DNA of 64,000 bases from Paramoeba atlantica (GCA_977017575.1 CDRNVI010000021.1:310001-374000), one strand, 5' to 3'. Positions 10,333-20,033 are shown, numbered from the stretch's first letter. Program-made: numbers and translations. Notes: generated from the sequence alone by a model not told the origin.

Positions 10333-11130
10333 ATGCTACGACTTACATTGTCCTTTCGTTACCCTCGGCTACTGCGGAAAAGAGCTGTAAGGTCGAAGCC
10401 TAAATCTTCTCCTCCATCCCCAATTGCAACTGAATTGCGCTTGATTTTAGACCAGGTGGCTGCGGAAGCCCAAGAACGGAAATATAAAGGAGAGACGCTA
10501 GACATAGAGTACGTCCATCGCAGGGCGCAAGAAAAGTTGTATGAGAAAAGAATGGGTCATGCTTCTCCCTCCGCACTTGCCCCAAATGGTCTTCTCGTCC
10601 CTCCGGCACCTATCCACAACCTACGCAGAATATATCCTTTGGAACATTTATACAAGGGTGACTTGTGGCCGCAATCTAGAGCACGCCCTTTGTTTCCAGA
10701 TGATGCTGATGAGGAACTCATAGATGCGAGTGATGAGTTTGTGCACTGGGAAATAGAGTGTATGCGATACCTCAGAGAAAATGAGTTGGCTCTGCGGAAA
10801 TCGCTACCATTCTTAAAGGAGGTATGGGCGGCACTCTCCCTTCGACTAAAAGATGCTGAGCAGCGGTACATCGCAGCGAGAAACAAAATTTTGGGCCTTA
10901 GACTTGTTTCGTTTGAGGCGTATGTTTCTTCTGAACAGCGTCTGAAAGAGGTCAGGGATATGTGCGCCGAGACTTACCAAGCCCAGTATCGCGACGGATG
11001 GTTTGATCCACGTGAGATAAAGAGCAGTGCGTCCATAAAATTTTTAAAATTGTCACAAAAAGATTTTTTGACATACGTTGATGAATTAATTTTACGGAGG
11101 TCAGTATCGTCCAGCGAATTCTTGGAGTAG
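10333..11130 (+). CDS. Unrecognised protein, probably mitochondrial
   Basis: A 265-residue protein. The first ~25 residues (MLRLTLSFRYPRLLRKRAVR) are rich in Arg, Leu and Ser without acidic residues, a good match to a mitochondrial presequence. The body is helical and charged, with an acidic patch (DDADEELIDASDEF, ~residues 123-136), and ends in alternating basic and acidic helices. This is the style of kinetoplastid-type mitochondrial ribosomal or RNA-processing proteins, but no specific family was recognised, so that role is a guess. There are no Cys motifs or membrane spans. Confidence 0.55.
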   Translation: MLRLTLSFRYPRLLRKRAVRSKPKSSPPSPIATELRLILDQVAAEAQERKYKGETLDIEYVHRRAQEKLYEKRMGHASPSALAPNGLLVPPAPIHNLRRIYPLEHLYKGDLWPQSRARPLFPDDADEELIDASDEFVHWEIECMRYLRENELALRKSLPFLKEVWAALSLRLKDAEQRYIAARNKILGLRLVSFEAYVSSEQRLKEVRDMCAETYQAQYRDGWFDPREIKSSASIKFLKLSQKDFLTYVDELILRRSVSSSEFLE

Positions 11131-11346
11131 TGAATATTTTTTTATTTCGTACAGGACATGCAATGCTGCTGTACAGCGTGTTCTCCGGAACTCTACAGTA
11201 AATTCATCAGTCATAAAAATAAGGATTTAAATATATCAGTGATTATTACTGATAAAGACTTTATCCTTATTAACAATAAAGGTAGTATATAGATGTACAA
11301 GTTACACGATATACTTTCAACTGGCATTATTAGTACGTAATAAAAA

Positions 11347-12135
11347 ATGCATATTCCACTTGAGATTGTAGGATCTAGATTAGCGGATACTTCTTCATCC
11401 CAGGCACCACGACGCGCCAGGGCGCATAAAATTGAGGCGTCACTTCTTCCCCTCGAATATCAATTAGATCGTTTCCTGCATACCGTTGAACATAGAGACC
11501 CGATGTGGAATGATTCCACACCAGGGTGTGCATGGAATGGCGTGCGGTGTGACGATTCTGGGCATATTGAAGCCATTGATTGGGATTCGTGGGGAGACAG
11601 AGGGCATCGAAAGCCATTGACTGGTTTTTTGAACTGGGCCTTCCTTCCTCGAAGCGTTCGATCCTTGCGCCTTGGGAGTAATCAATTGAGCAGTGCCACC
11701 TCTAGTACAAAGCAGTGCTACAACAGCGTGGAGATAACAGTTGATTTAAGAAGCCTTCTCCATGAAATTAAAGTCTTTGAGCTCGGCGGGAATAAATTTA
11801 CAGGTGGGTTAGATCTGACGGCCCTGCCATCGCAATTGCGTATTCTGTATTTGGAAACTAATATTTTCAGTGGTGAAATAGATTTAACGACTCTTCCCTC
11901 AAGTCTTCGTGAACTTGGACTTTGTCGTAACAAGTTATCAGGGTCACTCGATCTTACTCAACTTACTGAAGGTATTTATCGTTTATGGCTTCAGACTAAC
12001 AAATTCGAAGGTGTTGCAGACTTAAGATCCCTCCCCAAGAGCATGAAATTGATCAATGTCCAAGACAATGCATGGAAAGTTATAGCACCAAAGCTAGGCT
12101 TTGAATATAAACACGGAGCCTATTGTTCGACGTAG
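11347..12135 (+). CDS. Leucine-rich repeat protein (copy 1)
   Basis: A 262-residue protein with an N-terminal cap containing W, C and WNGVRCD (~residues 55-65), followed by a run of ~23-residue leucine-rich repeats of the type L-DL-x-LP-x-L-x-x-L-x-L-x-x-N-x-F-S-G (ALPSQLRILYLETNIFSGE and TLPSSLRELGLCRNKLSG). This pattern is abundant in bodonids, trypanosomatids and several algae and mediates protein binding. No signal peptide, membrane anchor or kinase domain is visible, so it is probably a soluble LRR protein. It is a paralogue of the LRR gene at 25.1 kb; both caps share a C-W...C-D-SSG/DSG arrangement. It lies at the edge of the 12.1-15.1 kb repeat island. Confidence 0.85.
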   Translation: MHIPLEIVGSRLADTSSSQAPRRARAHKIEASLLPLEYQLDRFLHTVEHRDPMWNDSTPGCAWNGVRCDDSGHIEAIDWDSWGDRGHRKPLTGFLNWAFLPRSVRSLRLGSNQLSSATSSTKQCYNSVEITVDLRSLLHEIKVFELGGNKFTGGLDLTALPSQLRILYLETNIFSGEIDLTTLPSSLRELGLCRNKLSGSLDLTQLTEGIYRLWLQTNKFEGVADLRSLPKSMKLINVQDNAWKVIAPKLGFEYKHGAYCST

Positions 12136-12540
12136 GCATGATCGCGCTAATAAGCCGTGATGTTTTTAAAAATAATAGCAAAAAGACTCAATATATTTAA
12201 AAATTTGAAGGACACCCGAATAAAAGGAGGCTCATTTATCGTTGACAACGTTTAGTGCATTTTCTTCTAGCCCAGTATCTCTACAGGATTTCTCCCTCTG
12301 TAAGAAAAATAATAGTTCCCGGCGTTTCCCTGCCGCGGTGGCAGTAGCACTCTCGAGACTACATGTATGAGTGACGACAAACCATTTGACGGTACAATAC
12401 AGAGGGGAGGCAACTGGCCATATTCTGCCATATTCTGCCGATCGCTGTCTTATTCGGCGTTCCCGCCGCGAAGCGGCGAGTTATTTTTCGGTGGACATAT
12501 TCTTTTGAGTAAAAATATTTCCTTTCTGCTGTTTTTTAAT

Positions 12541-12784
12541 AAACCCTGTTCCGGGTTATTGTGCCCCCCTGCACAATAACTGGCTCTAGGCACAATAACT
12601 AAATATTGGAAAAAACTCAAAAAAAGGGTCGCGGCGCCTTTTTTATGGGCAAACACGTTCGTGTGCAGAATGAGTTCCATTTAACTAATGAGTTGTTGAA
12701 CAAACAACTTTAATTTCGAGAAAATGGGAAGAAAAAACTTCCACTTATTGTGCCCCCCTGCACAATAACCCGGAACAGGGTATA
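12541..12784. repeat. Long inverted repeat with two C-tract hairpins
   Basis: Two copies of a ~24-nt arm face each other: 12541-12564 (AAACCCTGTTCCGGGTTATT plus GTGC) and its near-perfect complement at 12760-12784. Each arm also belongs to a local palindrome: GTTATTGTGC (12555-12564) / GCACAATAAC (12571-12580), separated by CCCCCT, and TTATTGTGC (12745-12753) / GCACAATAA (12760-12768). The ~180 bp between holds no convincing gene. The arrangement resembles a small non-autonomous element with terminal inverted repeats, but no transposase or clear target duplication was identified. Confidence 0.75.
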
Positions 12785-12943
12785 AACCCCCCGCACACTT
12801 ATTAGAGGGCTGAAACCTGGAGGACCTTGTCACTTATCAGGTGGGATCGGTCGGGATCGGCGCTTGAATAGCTTCTTATGATACTTTAATACTTTTATGG
12901 TGACCCTTTTTTCTATTACAGTGAATGGCTTTATTACGGGACG

Positions 12944-12994
12944 GGTTAATTAAGGGACATCCCCCATCAGGTCCAAAGTGTCCCGTAATTAACC
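12944..12994. repeat. Inverted repeat, 16-nt arms
   Basis: GGTTAATTAAGGGACA (12944-12959) and TGTCCCGTAATTAACC (12979-12994) are complementary at 15 of 16 positions around a ~19-nt loop that starts with a C5 tract. It is unrelated in sequence to the neighbouring palindromes but built on the same plan. Confidence 0.75.
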
Positions 12995-13255
12995 GTCACT
13001 TAATTCTCCATTTTGTTTTCTAAGGCTCTACTATACCTTTTTTTAAATTATCTTCCTTTATTTATCTCCTTTTCGTTCAGTTATCTTACAAATACATTTT
13101 TATGTGTGCCTGATAACTTACGCGCTCTGTGACTTGGGCGCTACACTTATAGTTCTTTTGTCCCATTCCAAAGGTGTGACCCCACCCCTAATTTAGGCTC
13201 TTCGTCAAGCGTAGTGGTTGTTTTCAACATGAATGAGTAACATGAGTAACATGAG

Positions 13256-13615
13256 TTACTTTTTGATTTTTCCTTTTAGATGCACTTGCATGCATCGGCA
13301 TGCGTGTTCAGCACGTTTCGCCTGTTCAATTGTTTCATAACAAACAAAGACGAGATGTTTGTTAGACAGAAGGGTCATTTTGCCAATCGTTCCGAAGGAC
13401 GAAAAAAACGTTCGAAAACTTTCCTTGCCCACCTCCACAGGAATACATTTCACGGTGATCGAAAAGGGATCGAGATCAGTGTACTCGGACTCCAACGACT
13501 TTTTTGCCTTTTTAACTTCAAGTTCCGTATTTTTGACTTTCTTTTTGCTCTTAATAAATTGTATTGAGGGCCACACAGGCTTTTTAGGGGAATTGCTTTC
13601 TTCAGATTTGCTCAT
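13256..13615 (-). CDS. Small single-RRM protein on the minus strand
   Basis: Reading from the Met at 13615 gives ~119 residues: a basic, disordered N-terminus (KSEESNSPKKP, then KKKVKNTELEVKKAKK), then an RNA-recognition motif with an RNP2-like strand ITVKCIPVEV, a helix ESFRTFFSSFG and an RNP1-like strand HLVFVCYET. The protein ends soon after the second helix, so the final beta-strand is short. The ORF extends upstream to 13795, but that part runs through the palindrome cluster at 13617-13742 and is unlikely to be translated. It is one of very few antisense coding candidates in the window and lies inside a repeat island, so it may have arrived with mobile DNA. Confidence 0.6.
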   Translation of the reverse strand: MSKSEESNSPKKPVWPSIQFIKSKKKVKNTELEVKKAKKSLESEYTDLDPFSITVKCIPVEVGKESFRTFFSSFGTIGKMTLLSNKHLVFVCYETIEQAKRAEHACRCMQVHLKGKIKK

Positions 13616-13616
13616 G

Positions 13617-13742
13617 TAAACCCCCTGCACACTTATTATTCCGGATTTTTTCGCACGCATTTTCCGGAACAATAAGTGTTTCCGGAATAATAAGTGTGTT
13701 TCCGGAATAATAAATGTGCGCGCACACTTATTATTCCGGAAA
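13617..13742. repeat. Cluster of nested palindromes (CACACTTATTATTCCGGA type)
   Basis: Two forward copies of CACACTTATTATTCCGGA (near 13628 and 13723) surround three reverse copies of TCCGGAA(T/C)AATAAGTG type, all within ~125 bp. A C5 tract precedes the first copy. The cluster abuts the start codon of the minus-strand RRM ORF and so overlies its presumed 5' leader. Confidence 0.8.
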
Positions 13743-14259
13743 TTTATGGCTGTGTACGTAGTAAACCTTGAAGCAAACCTTCGTTGGAGTGGCAAACGAT
13801 CTAATTCATCGAAAATTAATTAGAAGATAGCTGATAGCTGTGCTAAAGAATGTATAGTGTGAGTATACCAAATTTGTTGTGGCAATCAACTGATATTAAA
13901 GCCCAGTATTTTTTATAGTAACGAAGAATAGAATACCTAAGGAGGATTTACAAGACACCAAGTAAAACCACAGAAAAACTTAGATACGACGCATAAAAAA
14001 CCGTTGCTGTGGACGGAAAATGTATTGTCTATGAATCAGTTATTTTGACCTATAAGATTATCTATTATATAATATAATATTATTGTGCTATATTTTATCG
14101 AATGACTTAAGACGCACAATCGTTGCTAGATTATTTAGCGGAGCTAAACAGATCATCCAATGTGACTTTTTTCTTTTTCGGCTTCTGAGAGCTTTTTTTC
14201 AAGCGGTATAAGATGATTTGGTTTTGAAAGTCGTTTTTCTTTTCTTTTGTATAGTTGGA

Positions 14260-14646
14260 TTAAGACGGCTTTTCTTGAGGTACTAAAAATTTATATTCTT
14301 CAAATCCTCTGATTTTAGCTTTACCTGGGTTGATATATCCCAGATTCTCAAATTCATTAACAATTTTTTCCTCATCTGCAAGAACGTTATCGATAGCTTC
14401 AGCACATAATTTGTGCAAGAGCTCTCTTTTCTGAGCAGCAGATCGTGGGGTTTCCGGGTATACGTGAGGCTTGTACAAATCAAAGTGCCGAGATTTGTAC
14501 GTGGAAGCAAAGTACACATCCACCCATTGAGGCCATGAAGTAAGACCTCCGGGAATACCGTATGGCATGCAGCCTGCCATGCCACCATCAACAATCCCGC
14601 CCATACGGCATACGTTAAGAATACAGCACATAAGTGGGAAAAACAT
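14260..14646 (-). CDS. Unrecognised minus-strand ORF in repeat island
   Basis: A 128-residue open frame without a recognised family. Its composition is protein-like (GIPGGLTSWPQWVDVYFAST, then AQKRELLHKLCAEAIDNVLA and a GFEEYKFL ending). After its stop the same frame opens again and ends in a basic tail KKSSQKPKKKKVTLDDLFSS at about 14145, which looks like the end of a nuclear protein. An overlapping frame (14283-14825) begins with plausible protein sequence upstream, and a GC hairpin (GCCGCGAAGCGGC, near 14650) lies between the two. Together these suggest a decayed or interrupted gene rather than an intact one. Confidence 0.35.
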   Translation of the reverse strand: MFFPLMCCILNVCRMGGIVDGGMAGCMPYGIPGGLTSWPQWVDVYFASTYKSRHFDLYKPHVYPETPRSAAQKRELLHKLCAEAIDNVLADEEKIVNEFENLGYINPGKAKIRGFEEYKFLVPQEKPS

Positions 14647-14740
14647 AGGCGCCGCGAAGCGGCGCCGAACTTTTTTTGCTTTTCACTTACGAATTCTGCC
14701 ATATTCTGCCAATCACCACAGACGCGTTGCCCCCCCTCAC
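14640..14740. repeat. GC hairpin and ATTCTGCC repeat shared with 12.4 kb
   Basis: GCCGCGAAGCGGC near 14650 and the duplicated ATTCTGCCATATTCTGCC near 14695 also occur together at about 12420-12480, where ATTCTGCC is again duplicated and followed by CCGCCGCGAAGCGGCG. Relatives of the hairpin occur near 21005 and 23930. This marks one repeat family spread over the islands. Confidence 0.6.
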
Positions 14741-15199
14741 AGTAAACAATCTTTTGATTTCTTTTTATAAAATGTATCATGTATCCGTAAATATAGAAAA
14801 CGTCTTCGTCGTGTATGCCCTCCATGGACCCTCAGAGTATCGCAACCTTGTATCTAGTCACCATGTATAGTGGACGTTCATTTATATTCTTTATTTACAC
14901 GTCTCCTAACCGGCTTAACTAGTGAGCTTCATGCAAAAAACTCGAAAAATTGCTCCTAAAAGTTTTGAATTTGTTTTTTGTCCCCCCTACCTAGCTGGGG
15001 GGTAGGAGGTCGCTAGAGTGAAGAAGACAACGGATTCGGAAGCGTTTTTCGGGTCGAAAAAGGGTGTTGTACAAAATATTTCCAAAATCGGGCACAATGC
15101 AAAGCCTGTAGGCGTGGATACGCCGCTGAATACCACTGTACACATCACGGTGCAACATTCATAGTGTATAAGAAACCTTTGAATAATTTATTTTTCCTA

Positions 15200-16228
15200 A
15201 TGACTTCTGGTTATTGCCATTTGTGCCAACGACCTTGCCGAATTGTTGTTATGTCACCCGACGTGTCAGCTACTGAAATTCACGGAGAAGAGAAAGGCAT
15301 GACTGACTCTGTACCCACCTGTGCGTGGTGTGACAGCACCGTTGTCGAAATTGTTGAAAACGAAGAAGACCGCGCGGACATGCTTTTATTCACGCAACAA
15401 CGAGAAGAATCTGACAGAAGAGAACGTAGTGCGCTAAGAAGTGAAAGTCACACTGATCCCGCTACCAGATTTTTTGATCCTTCAAACGTATCTGGGCTCA
15501 GAGAAAATTCGCAGGTAAATTCTCGAACAGAGGGATCAGCGACGTTTTCCTTTCAATCTACTTCCGGGGATGCTCTTCCGGGTAATGTCATTAATGCTCT
15601 ACAGTCCGCTATCGCTGCCGCAACCAATCAAGCGGGGGGAGAAAACCTTATACAACAAGGAGGCATTGCAACAGCAAATTTTATCATATCTGCCGAGCCG
15701 GTGGATAGCAACGGAGAAAATGTACAGGTGGCTTCGTTTTCCGCAAACTTTCCGGCGAATGGTTCATCTTCGACAGGACTCAATGCACTATTCTCTAATC
15801 TTTCTGGCATGTTTCAGAGAACAAACACAGGTTCTTTTCACACTTCCGATGGCAGAACGTTTTCTAACATGGATGAGGTATTGGCACATCTGCTGTCGGT
15901 GCATGACGTGCAGCCAAGTCCTGTTTCAGAGTCGGTCCTTGAGAAAATTAAAGGTCGCGCCCGCGCAGCGAGGAGTCAGCCCTTCTCGTCGAACTCGGGC
16001 GATACTAAAGTTGGAGAGGTGTTCTTGGAGTCATCCGCTGAATCCAGTTCCGATGGAACTTCATCGAACCGAACATGCAGTGTGTGTATGGGCACTATGG
16101 TAGGTGAGGAACTCACAACGGATCTTGTGTGTGACCACATTTTCCATCTGGATTGTATAGTACCTTGGCTACAGCATCAGCAGACCTGCCCTGTTTGCCG
16201 AAGAAATATTGAGCAACCGAATGGTTGA
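15200..16228 (+). CDS. RING-H2 E3 ubiquitin ligase (RNF115/126-like)
   Basis: The protein has an N-terminal zinc ribbon (CHLCQRPC, then CAWC ~30 residues on), a long Ser/Asn-rich linker and a C-terminal RING-H2 finger with the full ligand set: CSVCMG, CDHIFHLDCIVPWLQ and CPVCRR, in the last ~45 residues. The N-zinc-finger plus C-terminal RING layout is that of RNF126/RNF115/BTL-type ligases, which recruit ubiquitin E2s in cytosolic quality control. A start at 15164 is possible; the Met at 15200 (MTSGYCHLCQ) is preferred because it begins just before the zinc ribbon as in relatives. A plausible E2 partner (UBE2D-like) is encoded at 63.4 kb. Confidence 0.88.
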   Translation: MTSGYCHLCQRPCRIVVMSPDVSATEIHGEEKGMTDSVPTCAWCDSTVVEIVENEEDRADMLLFTQQREESDRRERSALRSESHTDPATRFFDPSNVSGLRENSQVNSRTEGSATFSFQSTSGDALPGNVINALQSAIAAATNQAGGENLIQQGGIATANFIISAEPVDSNGENVQVASFSANFPANGSSSTGLNALFSNLSGMFQRTNTGSFHTSDGRTFSNMDEVLAHLLSVHDVQPSPVSESVLEKIKGRARAARSQPFSSNSGDTKVGEVFLESSAESSSDGTSSNRTCSVCMGTMVGEELTTDLVCDHIFHLDCIVPWLQHQQTCPVCRRNIEQPNG

Positions 16229-16425
16229 TTCAAGGTTCTTATTTATTATACGTTTGACGACATGTTTTCACGACGTTTTCTTCTTTTTTCTAATGCGACA
16301 ATAAAGGAAAACTATTTTTGTGTTTGATTTCCACTTTTATGACTTCCTACAACTCAGAAACATAGTCCCACCAACCTCCCATTCTTATCTCAAACTAAAC
16401 CACAACACATTCTCCCCCCCTTTCC

Positions 16426-17139
16426 ATGAGTCGTGACCCTCTCACCTCTGACTTCGACACCCCACGCACAGAAAACCCCCCCACCCCCACCCACCCCCCC
16501 TGTCCCCGATGCACCTTCCCCAACCCCCCCTCCTGCTTTGTCTGTGCCCAATGTCACGCCCCCCTCCAGGTCCCCGCCACGGCCTTCACGCACGACGCCC
16601 CCTCCCCTCCCGGTGACCCCTGCCCCGGGGAGATCCCCATCCCCCCCTCCTCCCCCCACCACGTCGAGGTCGAGGACATGTTCCTCGAGTTCTACCGGCG
16701 CCGGGGGTACTACGCCGCGCTCCTTCTCCTCGCGCTCTCCGTCCCCCGACTGCTCTCCGCGTTCCTCCCCGCACTCCTCCCCGTGTGCTCGAGTCTCTGC
16801 GTTGTGTGGTGGATGCATGACGGGAGGAAGTTCGCGGCAGGGGATGCGCGTAGCTCTCCTGGGGGCCGGCGCTGGTTTGTGGTGCGCCGCAACACCGCGC
16901 TCCAGGTCCACTACTGGGTGTGTCTGGTGTTGTTGGTGTTGGTGTCGATTGTGGGGGTGTTGCAGGTGGGGAGGGTGATACGACCGGAGGCGGTGCCGGA
17001 GGGGGTGACGCCGGTTCCCTCACGGGGTGCGGTGATGATGCGGTTGATTTTTACGGTGTTACATGCGTTGAGTCTGGCAGCTTCCGCGTTTTTCACGCGG
17101 AAGGTGATTTTAGTGCTTCCCTCGCCGAGAGGTTCGTAG
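16426..17139 (+). CDS. RanBP2-type zinc finger membrane protein
   Basis: A 237-residue protein. Residues ~26-45 read C-x2-C-TFPN-x6-C-x2-C (CPRCTFPNPPSCFVCAQC), a RanBP2/NZF-type zinc finger that often binds ubiquitin or RNA. Then follow a hydrophobic pair (~residues 94-125, YYAALLLLALSVPRLLSAFL), a span at ~160-180 (VCLVLLVLVSIVGVLQV) and another near 205-228. This suggests a four-span membrane protein with a cytosolic finger. No known family was identified. The gene is strongly C-rich in its first half and G-rich in its second. Confidence 0.7.
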   Translation: MSRDPLTSDFDTPRTENPPTPTHPPCPRCTFPNPPSCFVCAQCHAPLQVPATAFTHDAPSPPGDPCPGEIPIPPSSPHHVEVEDMFLEFYRRRGYYAALLLLALSVPRLLSAFLPALLPVCSSLCVVWWMHDGRKFAAGDARSSPGGRRWFVVRRNTALQVHYWVCLVLLVLVSIVGVLQVGRVIRPEAVPEGVTPVPSRGAVMMRLIFTVLHALSLAASAFFTRKVILVLPSPRGS

Positions 17140-17380
17140 GCAGGTTGTTTTTATCGTTCTTGAAAAGCAGCTTCGGTTTTTGTGAATGTAACGAACTGAT
17201 TTGAAATAAGAATTGGTGTGTCGATTCTCTTGTAAAATTTTGATCAATTAGGACATCCATTTAGCATTTCGACACAAATTCTTGTGAATTGAAATAAAAT
17301 TCTTTGTTGTAAGGTGTGGACAAACTATTCTTTTTCTCTTGCACGCTTGTGTTTGATACGACATTGTTTTTTTTTTTTAA

Positions 17381-19723
17381 ATGAGCCACGATCGATTCAG
17401 CTTTGTTAATCATTTTCTAACTTGCGCCCGTCGACGATTTCACACGCGATTTCCCTCAGCTCCAACAACGAAGGAACAAAAATGTGAAAATGCAAAGAGA
17501 GCACTTTTGGCTTTTAATATCATGATCTCGCAGGGACGTAAGCCTGACGTAGGAACGTATACAAAATTGATATATCTTATGGGTCAAGGTGATCTAGAAT
17601 GGCAAGCATATAAATTATTCGCGCGTATGTTAGACCAGGGCCTGGATCCCATTCCGCAGACGTACGCTGCTCTAAAAATCGCGACCAATCCGAAGCGACA
17701 TTCCTTGCTCAGGGATATTGAACTTAAAATGAAAGATAGTATCAAGAGCTTTCCTGCAGAGTTGGCTCAAGATTTGAGCAAAGCTAAAAAAGAGAACAAA
17801 TTGAAACTGGAGAGCACGATAAAGCAGTTGTCGGACGGTACTTTTCTGGGGAACTCTGATACAGGTGCTAACCCAGCTTCTGTGGATGTTAAGCACGACT
17901 CTGCAGCAATAGAAAGTTCCACACAGGATGCGGCCGCTCGAGGTGGATCATATGCTACCGTGAGTATTGAAAATCCTGCACTTACTTGGGATACATTTCG
18001 CACGGCGCAAGAACGTAGGAAGTCTGCTCGTCCTGTGCTAAGCACAATAGAGAGAGATCAAGCGCATTCTGTGTTGGAAACTCTTCATGACGAGGAACTT
18101 CGTATTTTATTGACTATTCACAGGCAATTACGGCACGGAACGCGAAGCCAAATGATCTCTAGTATATGTGACTGTTTGCCGCTTGAAAAAATTCTTGAGC
18201 TTGGAGAAAGGAGGAAGTTGTTTTTTTCCACCTTGCGTGGCGGCATTCAGCGGACACTCCATGATCCAGCATATTTCAAACAATTTAAACTTATTTCTGG
18301 TTGTCCGACTAGAATTTTGAGTACAGGTAAAGAAGTGGCATCTGTGGAGGTACCAATGCTCGAATCCGGAACCCCGAATAATAATGTTGAAAGTGGCATT
18401 CTAGGGCCTGAACCGAGTACTCAGCGGGGACAGAGCTTTGAGAAAGCCGAAGGAGTGCAAGGAGTATTGCTCACTCCTTGGGGATACATCAAAGAACCTA
18501 TAAGTAAGCCCCCTCCGGCTCCCAGTCCCATAAACCCAGAACGCACCATCGTCCTTTCCGATGAAGAGATCCTTTCCGTTCAAAAATCCGCTCGAACGGG
18601 AACATTGGATATGCTCCCCCTTCCTCTTCTTCGAAGATACGCACGCCAGTTTCACGTCAAATGGAAAAGGAAGTTCCGCACCGAGTTATACGAAAACATT
18701 GTTTTTCATGTGCAGCACTTCTCCGTTGCTCCAGACGACTCTGAGAAGCCGGATCAACACAACGAAACCCCAAGGGTTATACCACTGAATGATTCGGACT
18801 CACCCGAACACTCTGAGCCAACTGTCGCACCAACCCCATTCGAAGTGTTGAAGACAATAACGCGCTACGCAGCTGAGGTACAGGTTGTCGACAAAGTAGA
18901 ACTCACTAAAAAAATTCAAGCGATTCAAAGGAGGAGGCAACTCGAACGCCAACAGTTTGCCGTTAGCCAAAATAAATCCAAGGAGGACGCTTCCAGGGAT
19001 CGTCTGCCTTTACTAACTGAATGGCAAATGAAGCGTGCCAATATACAACCCTTAAAGCTTCCACCTGAGATTGAAGAAGAGGATGTTGTGTCTTCCGAAG
19101 CATTGAAAGAGACTCTTGTCTCGAGGTGGAGCAATATGGTAGGAGTCGACCGATATGAAGATTTACGTCGCACAGGATATAAGAACCCGCCAATACATGA
19201 CAAGGGACAATCATCAAGCAACACAACCACGGCGCCTTGGGAGAATGACATAATCGAAACAGATTCATATTTGTTGAAAATAAACCAACAGCAGCAGAAA
19301 TCCGGTGGCGATAGAAAAAAGATTTATTCGAAATCAACGGGACCACTAAGACCGCAAACATCATCCTTTGAAAACATTAATGAGGCTGAAGTCGACGATG
19401 GAATTGCGTACTTAGATCGGGATGGGGCTGTACCTGCTCGAGCGAATGAATATGAGGAAACATACTTCGGTCGCTTTCGTAAACATCACAAAGAAAAAAT
19501 GAACCCTTTACGCACAACGACGTCGAGAGAGGGACTTTTGAAAAAGTTAGCTGATATGAAAGAAAAAAAGAAGAAAGGGTTTCCACAGACAAAGGAACGG
19601 AAAACAGAACAAAGGAACTTACGGAGTTTGATTTTTCTGCAAGGGAAAAAGGAAGAGCGCATTAAACAAAAGATGATGTCGAATGTGATATCCAAGCCCC
19701 GAAAAATGGCGTTCAGAATGTAA
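17381..19723 (+). CDS. Pentatricopeptide-repeat protein, probably mitochondrial
   Basis: A 780-residue protein. The N-terminus (FLTCARRRFHTRFPSAP) is basic and presequence-like. Residues ~45-110 contain two PPR-type units (ALLAFNIMISQGRKPDVGTY; AYKLFARMLDQGLDPIPQTY). Further on, two similar helical stretches (DEELRILLTIHRQLRHGTRS and LPLPLLRRYARQFHVKWKRK) look like SAP-type helix pairs. The C-terminal third is highly basic (KEKKKKGFPQTKERK), fitting RNA binding. PPR proteins of this kind act in mitochondrial RNA maturation or on the mitoribosome. Twelve Ts directly precede the ATG region with no AG between, which is odd if mRNAs are trans-spliced; translation may start at a later Met. Confidence 0.75.
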   Translation: MSHDRFSFVNHFLTCARRRFHTRFPSAPTTKEQKCENAKRALLAFNIMISQGRKPDVGTYTKLIYLMGQGDLEWQAYKLFARMLDQGLDPIPQTYAALKIATNPKRHSLLRDIELKMKDSIKSFPAELAQDLSKAKKENKLKLESTIKQLSDGTFLGNSDTGANPASVDVKHDSAAIESSTQDAAARGGSYATVSIENPALTWDTFRTAQERRKSARPVLSTIERDQAHSVLETLHDEELRILLTIHRQLRHGTRSQMISSICDCLPLEKILELGERRKLFFSTLRGGIQRTLHDPAYFKQFKLISGCPTRILSTGKEVASVEVPMLESGTPNNNVESGILGPEPSTQRGQSFEKAEGVQGVLLTPWGYIKEPISKPPPAPSPINPERTIVLSDEEILSVQKSARTGTLDMLPLPLLRRYARQFHVKWKRKFRTELYENIVFHVQHFSVAPDDSEKPDQHNETPRVIPLNDSDSPEHSEPTVAPTPFEVLKTITRYAAEVQVVDKVELTKKIQAIQRRRQLERQQFAVSQNKSKEDASRDRLPLLTEWQMKRANIQPLKLPPEIEEEDVVSSEALKETLVSRWSNMVGVDRYEDLRRTGYKNPPIHDKGQSSSNTTTAPWENDIIETDSYLLKINQQQQKSGGDRKKIYSKSTGPLRPQTSSFENINEAEVDDGIAYLDRDGAVPARANEYEETYFGRFRKHHKEKMNPLRTTTSREGLLKKLADMKEKKKKGFPQTKERKTEQRNLRSLIFLQGKKEERIKQKMMSNVISKPRKMAFRM

Positions 19724-19824
19724 TTCACTTCGAAGTTCGACGTGAGATTTCACTGAAATTATACTAGCTTTGTAATAAAACCGCAGATTTTTACCGCAGA
19801 TTTTTTGTATGTTTTTGTCAGCAC

Positions 19825-19902
19825 GCAGCGATTTAACGGGTGGGATCGAAGAGTCTTTCTAGTCTTATCTCTACGTTCTCGAATCCACGCTGTTAGATTT
19901 AA
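19825..19902 (+). ncRNA. Candidate structured RNA repeat, copy 1 of 4
   Basis: First of four near-identical ~78-nt units. The ends pair (GCAGC/GCTGT here, GCTGC in the others). Inside, GTGGGATCGA pairs with TCGAATCCAC at 9 of 10 positions, leaving a conserved one-sided bulge GATTTAACGG. Directly 3' is TAGATTTA. The variable part lies only in the apical loop, as expected when structure is selected. A single hairpin followed by AGA is the layout of kinetoplastid H/ACA-like snoRNAs. The TAACGGGTGGG and TTCTCGAATCC segments also recall tRNA A and B boxes. The strand is inferred from the AGA position. Confidence 0.4.
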
Positions 19903-19956
19903 GGATATTGTGCAAAAGGTAAATGTATATATTAGTTCTTTTTCTTAAAATTACGC

Positions 19957-20033
19957 GCAGCGATTTAACGGGTGGGATTGAAGAGTCTTTCTGGTCATAT
20001 CTCTACGTTCTCTAATCCACGCTGCTAGATTTA
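19957..20033 (+). ncRNA. Candidate structured RNA repeat, copy 2 of 4
   Basis: Same unit as at 19825 with a handful of substitutions. Closing stem GCAGC/GCTGC, bulge GATTTAACGG and trailing TAGATTTA are all kept. One internal pair is lost by changes on both sides. Confidence 0.4.

Noticed and set aside
12835-12865. GGTGGGATCGG words resembling part of the 20-kb structured repeat
   Set aside because: Only ~11 bases match and the stems and bulge are absent.
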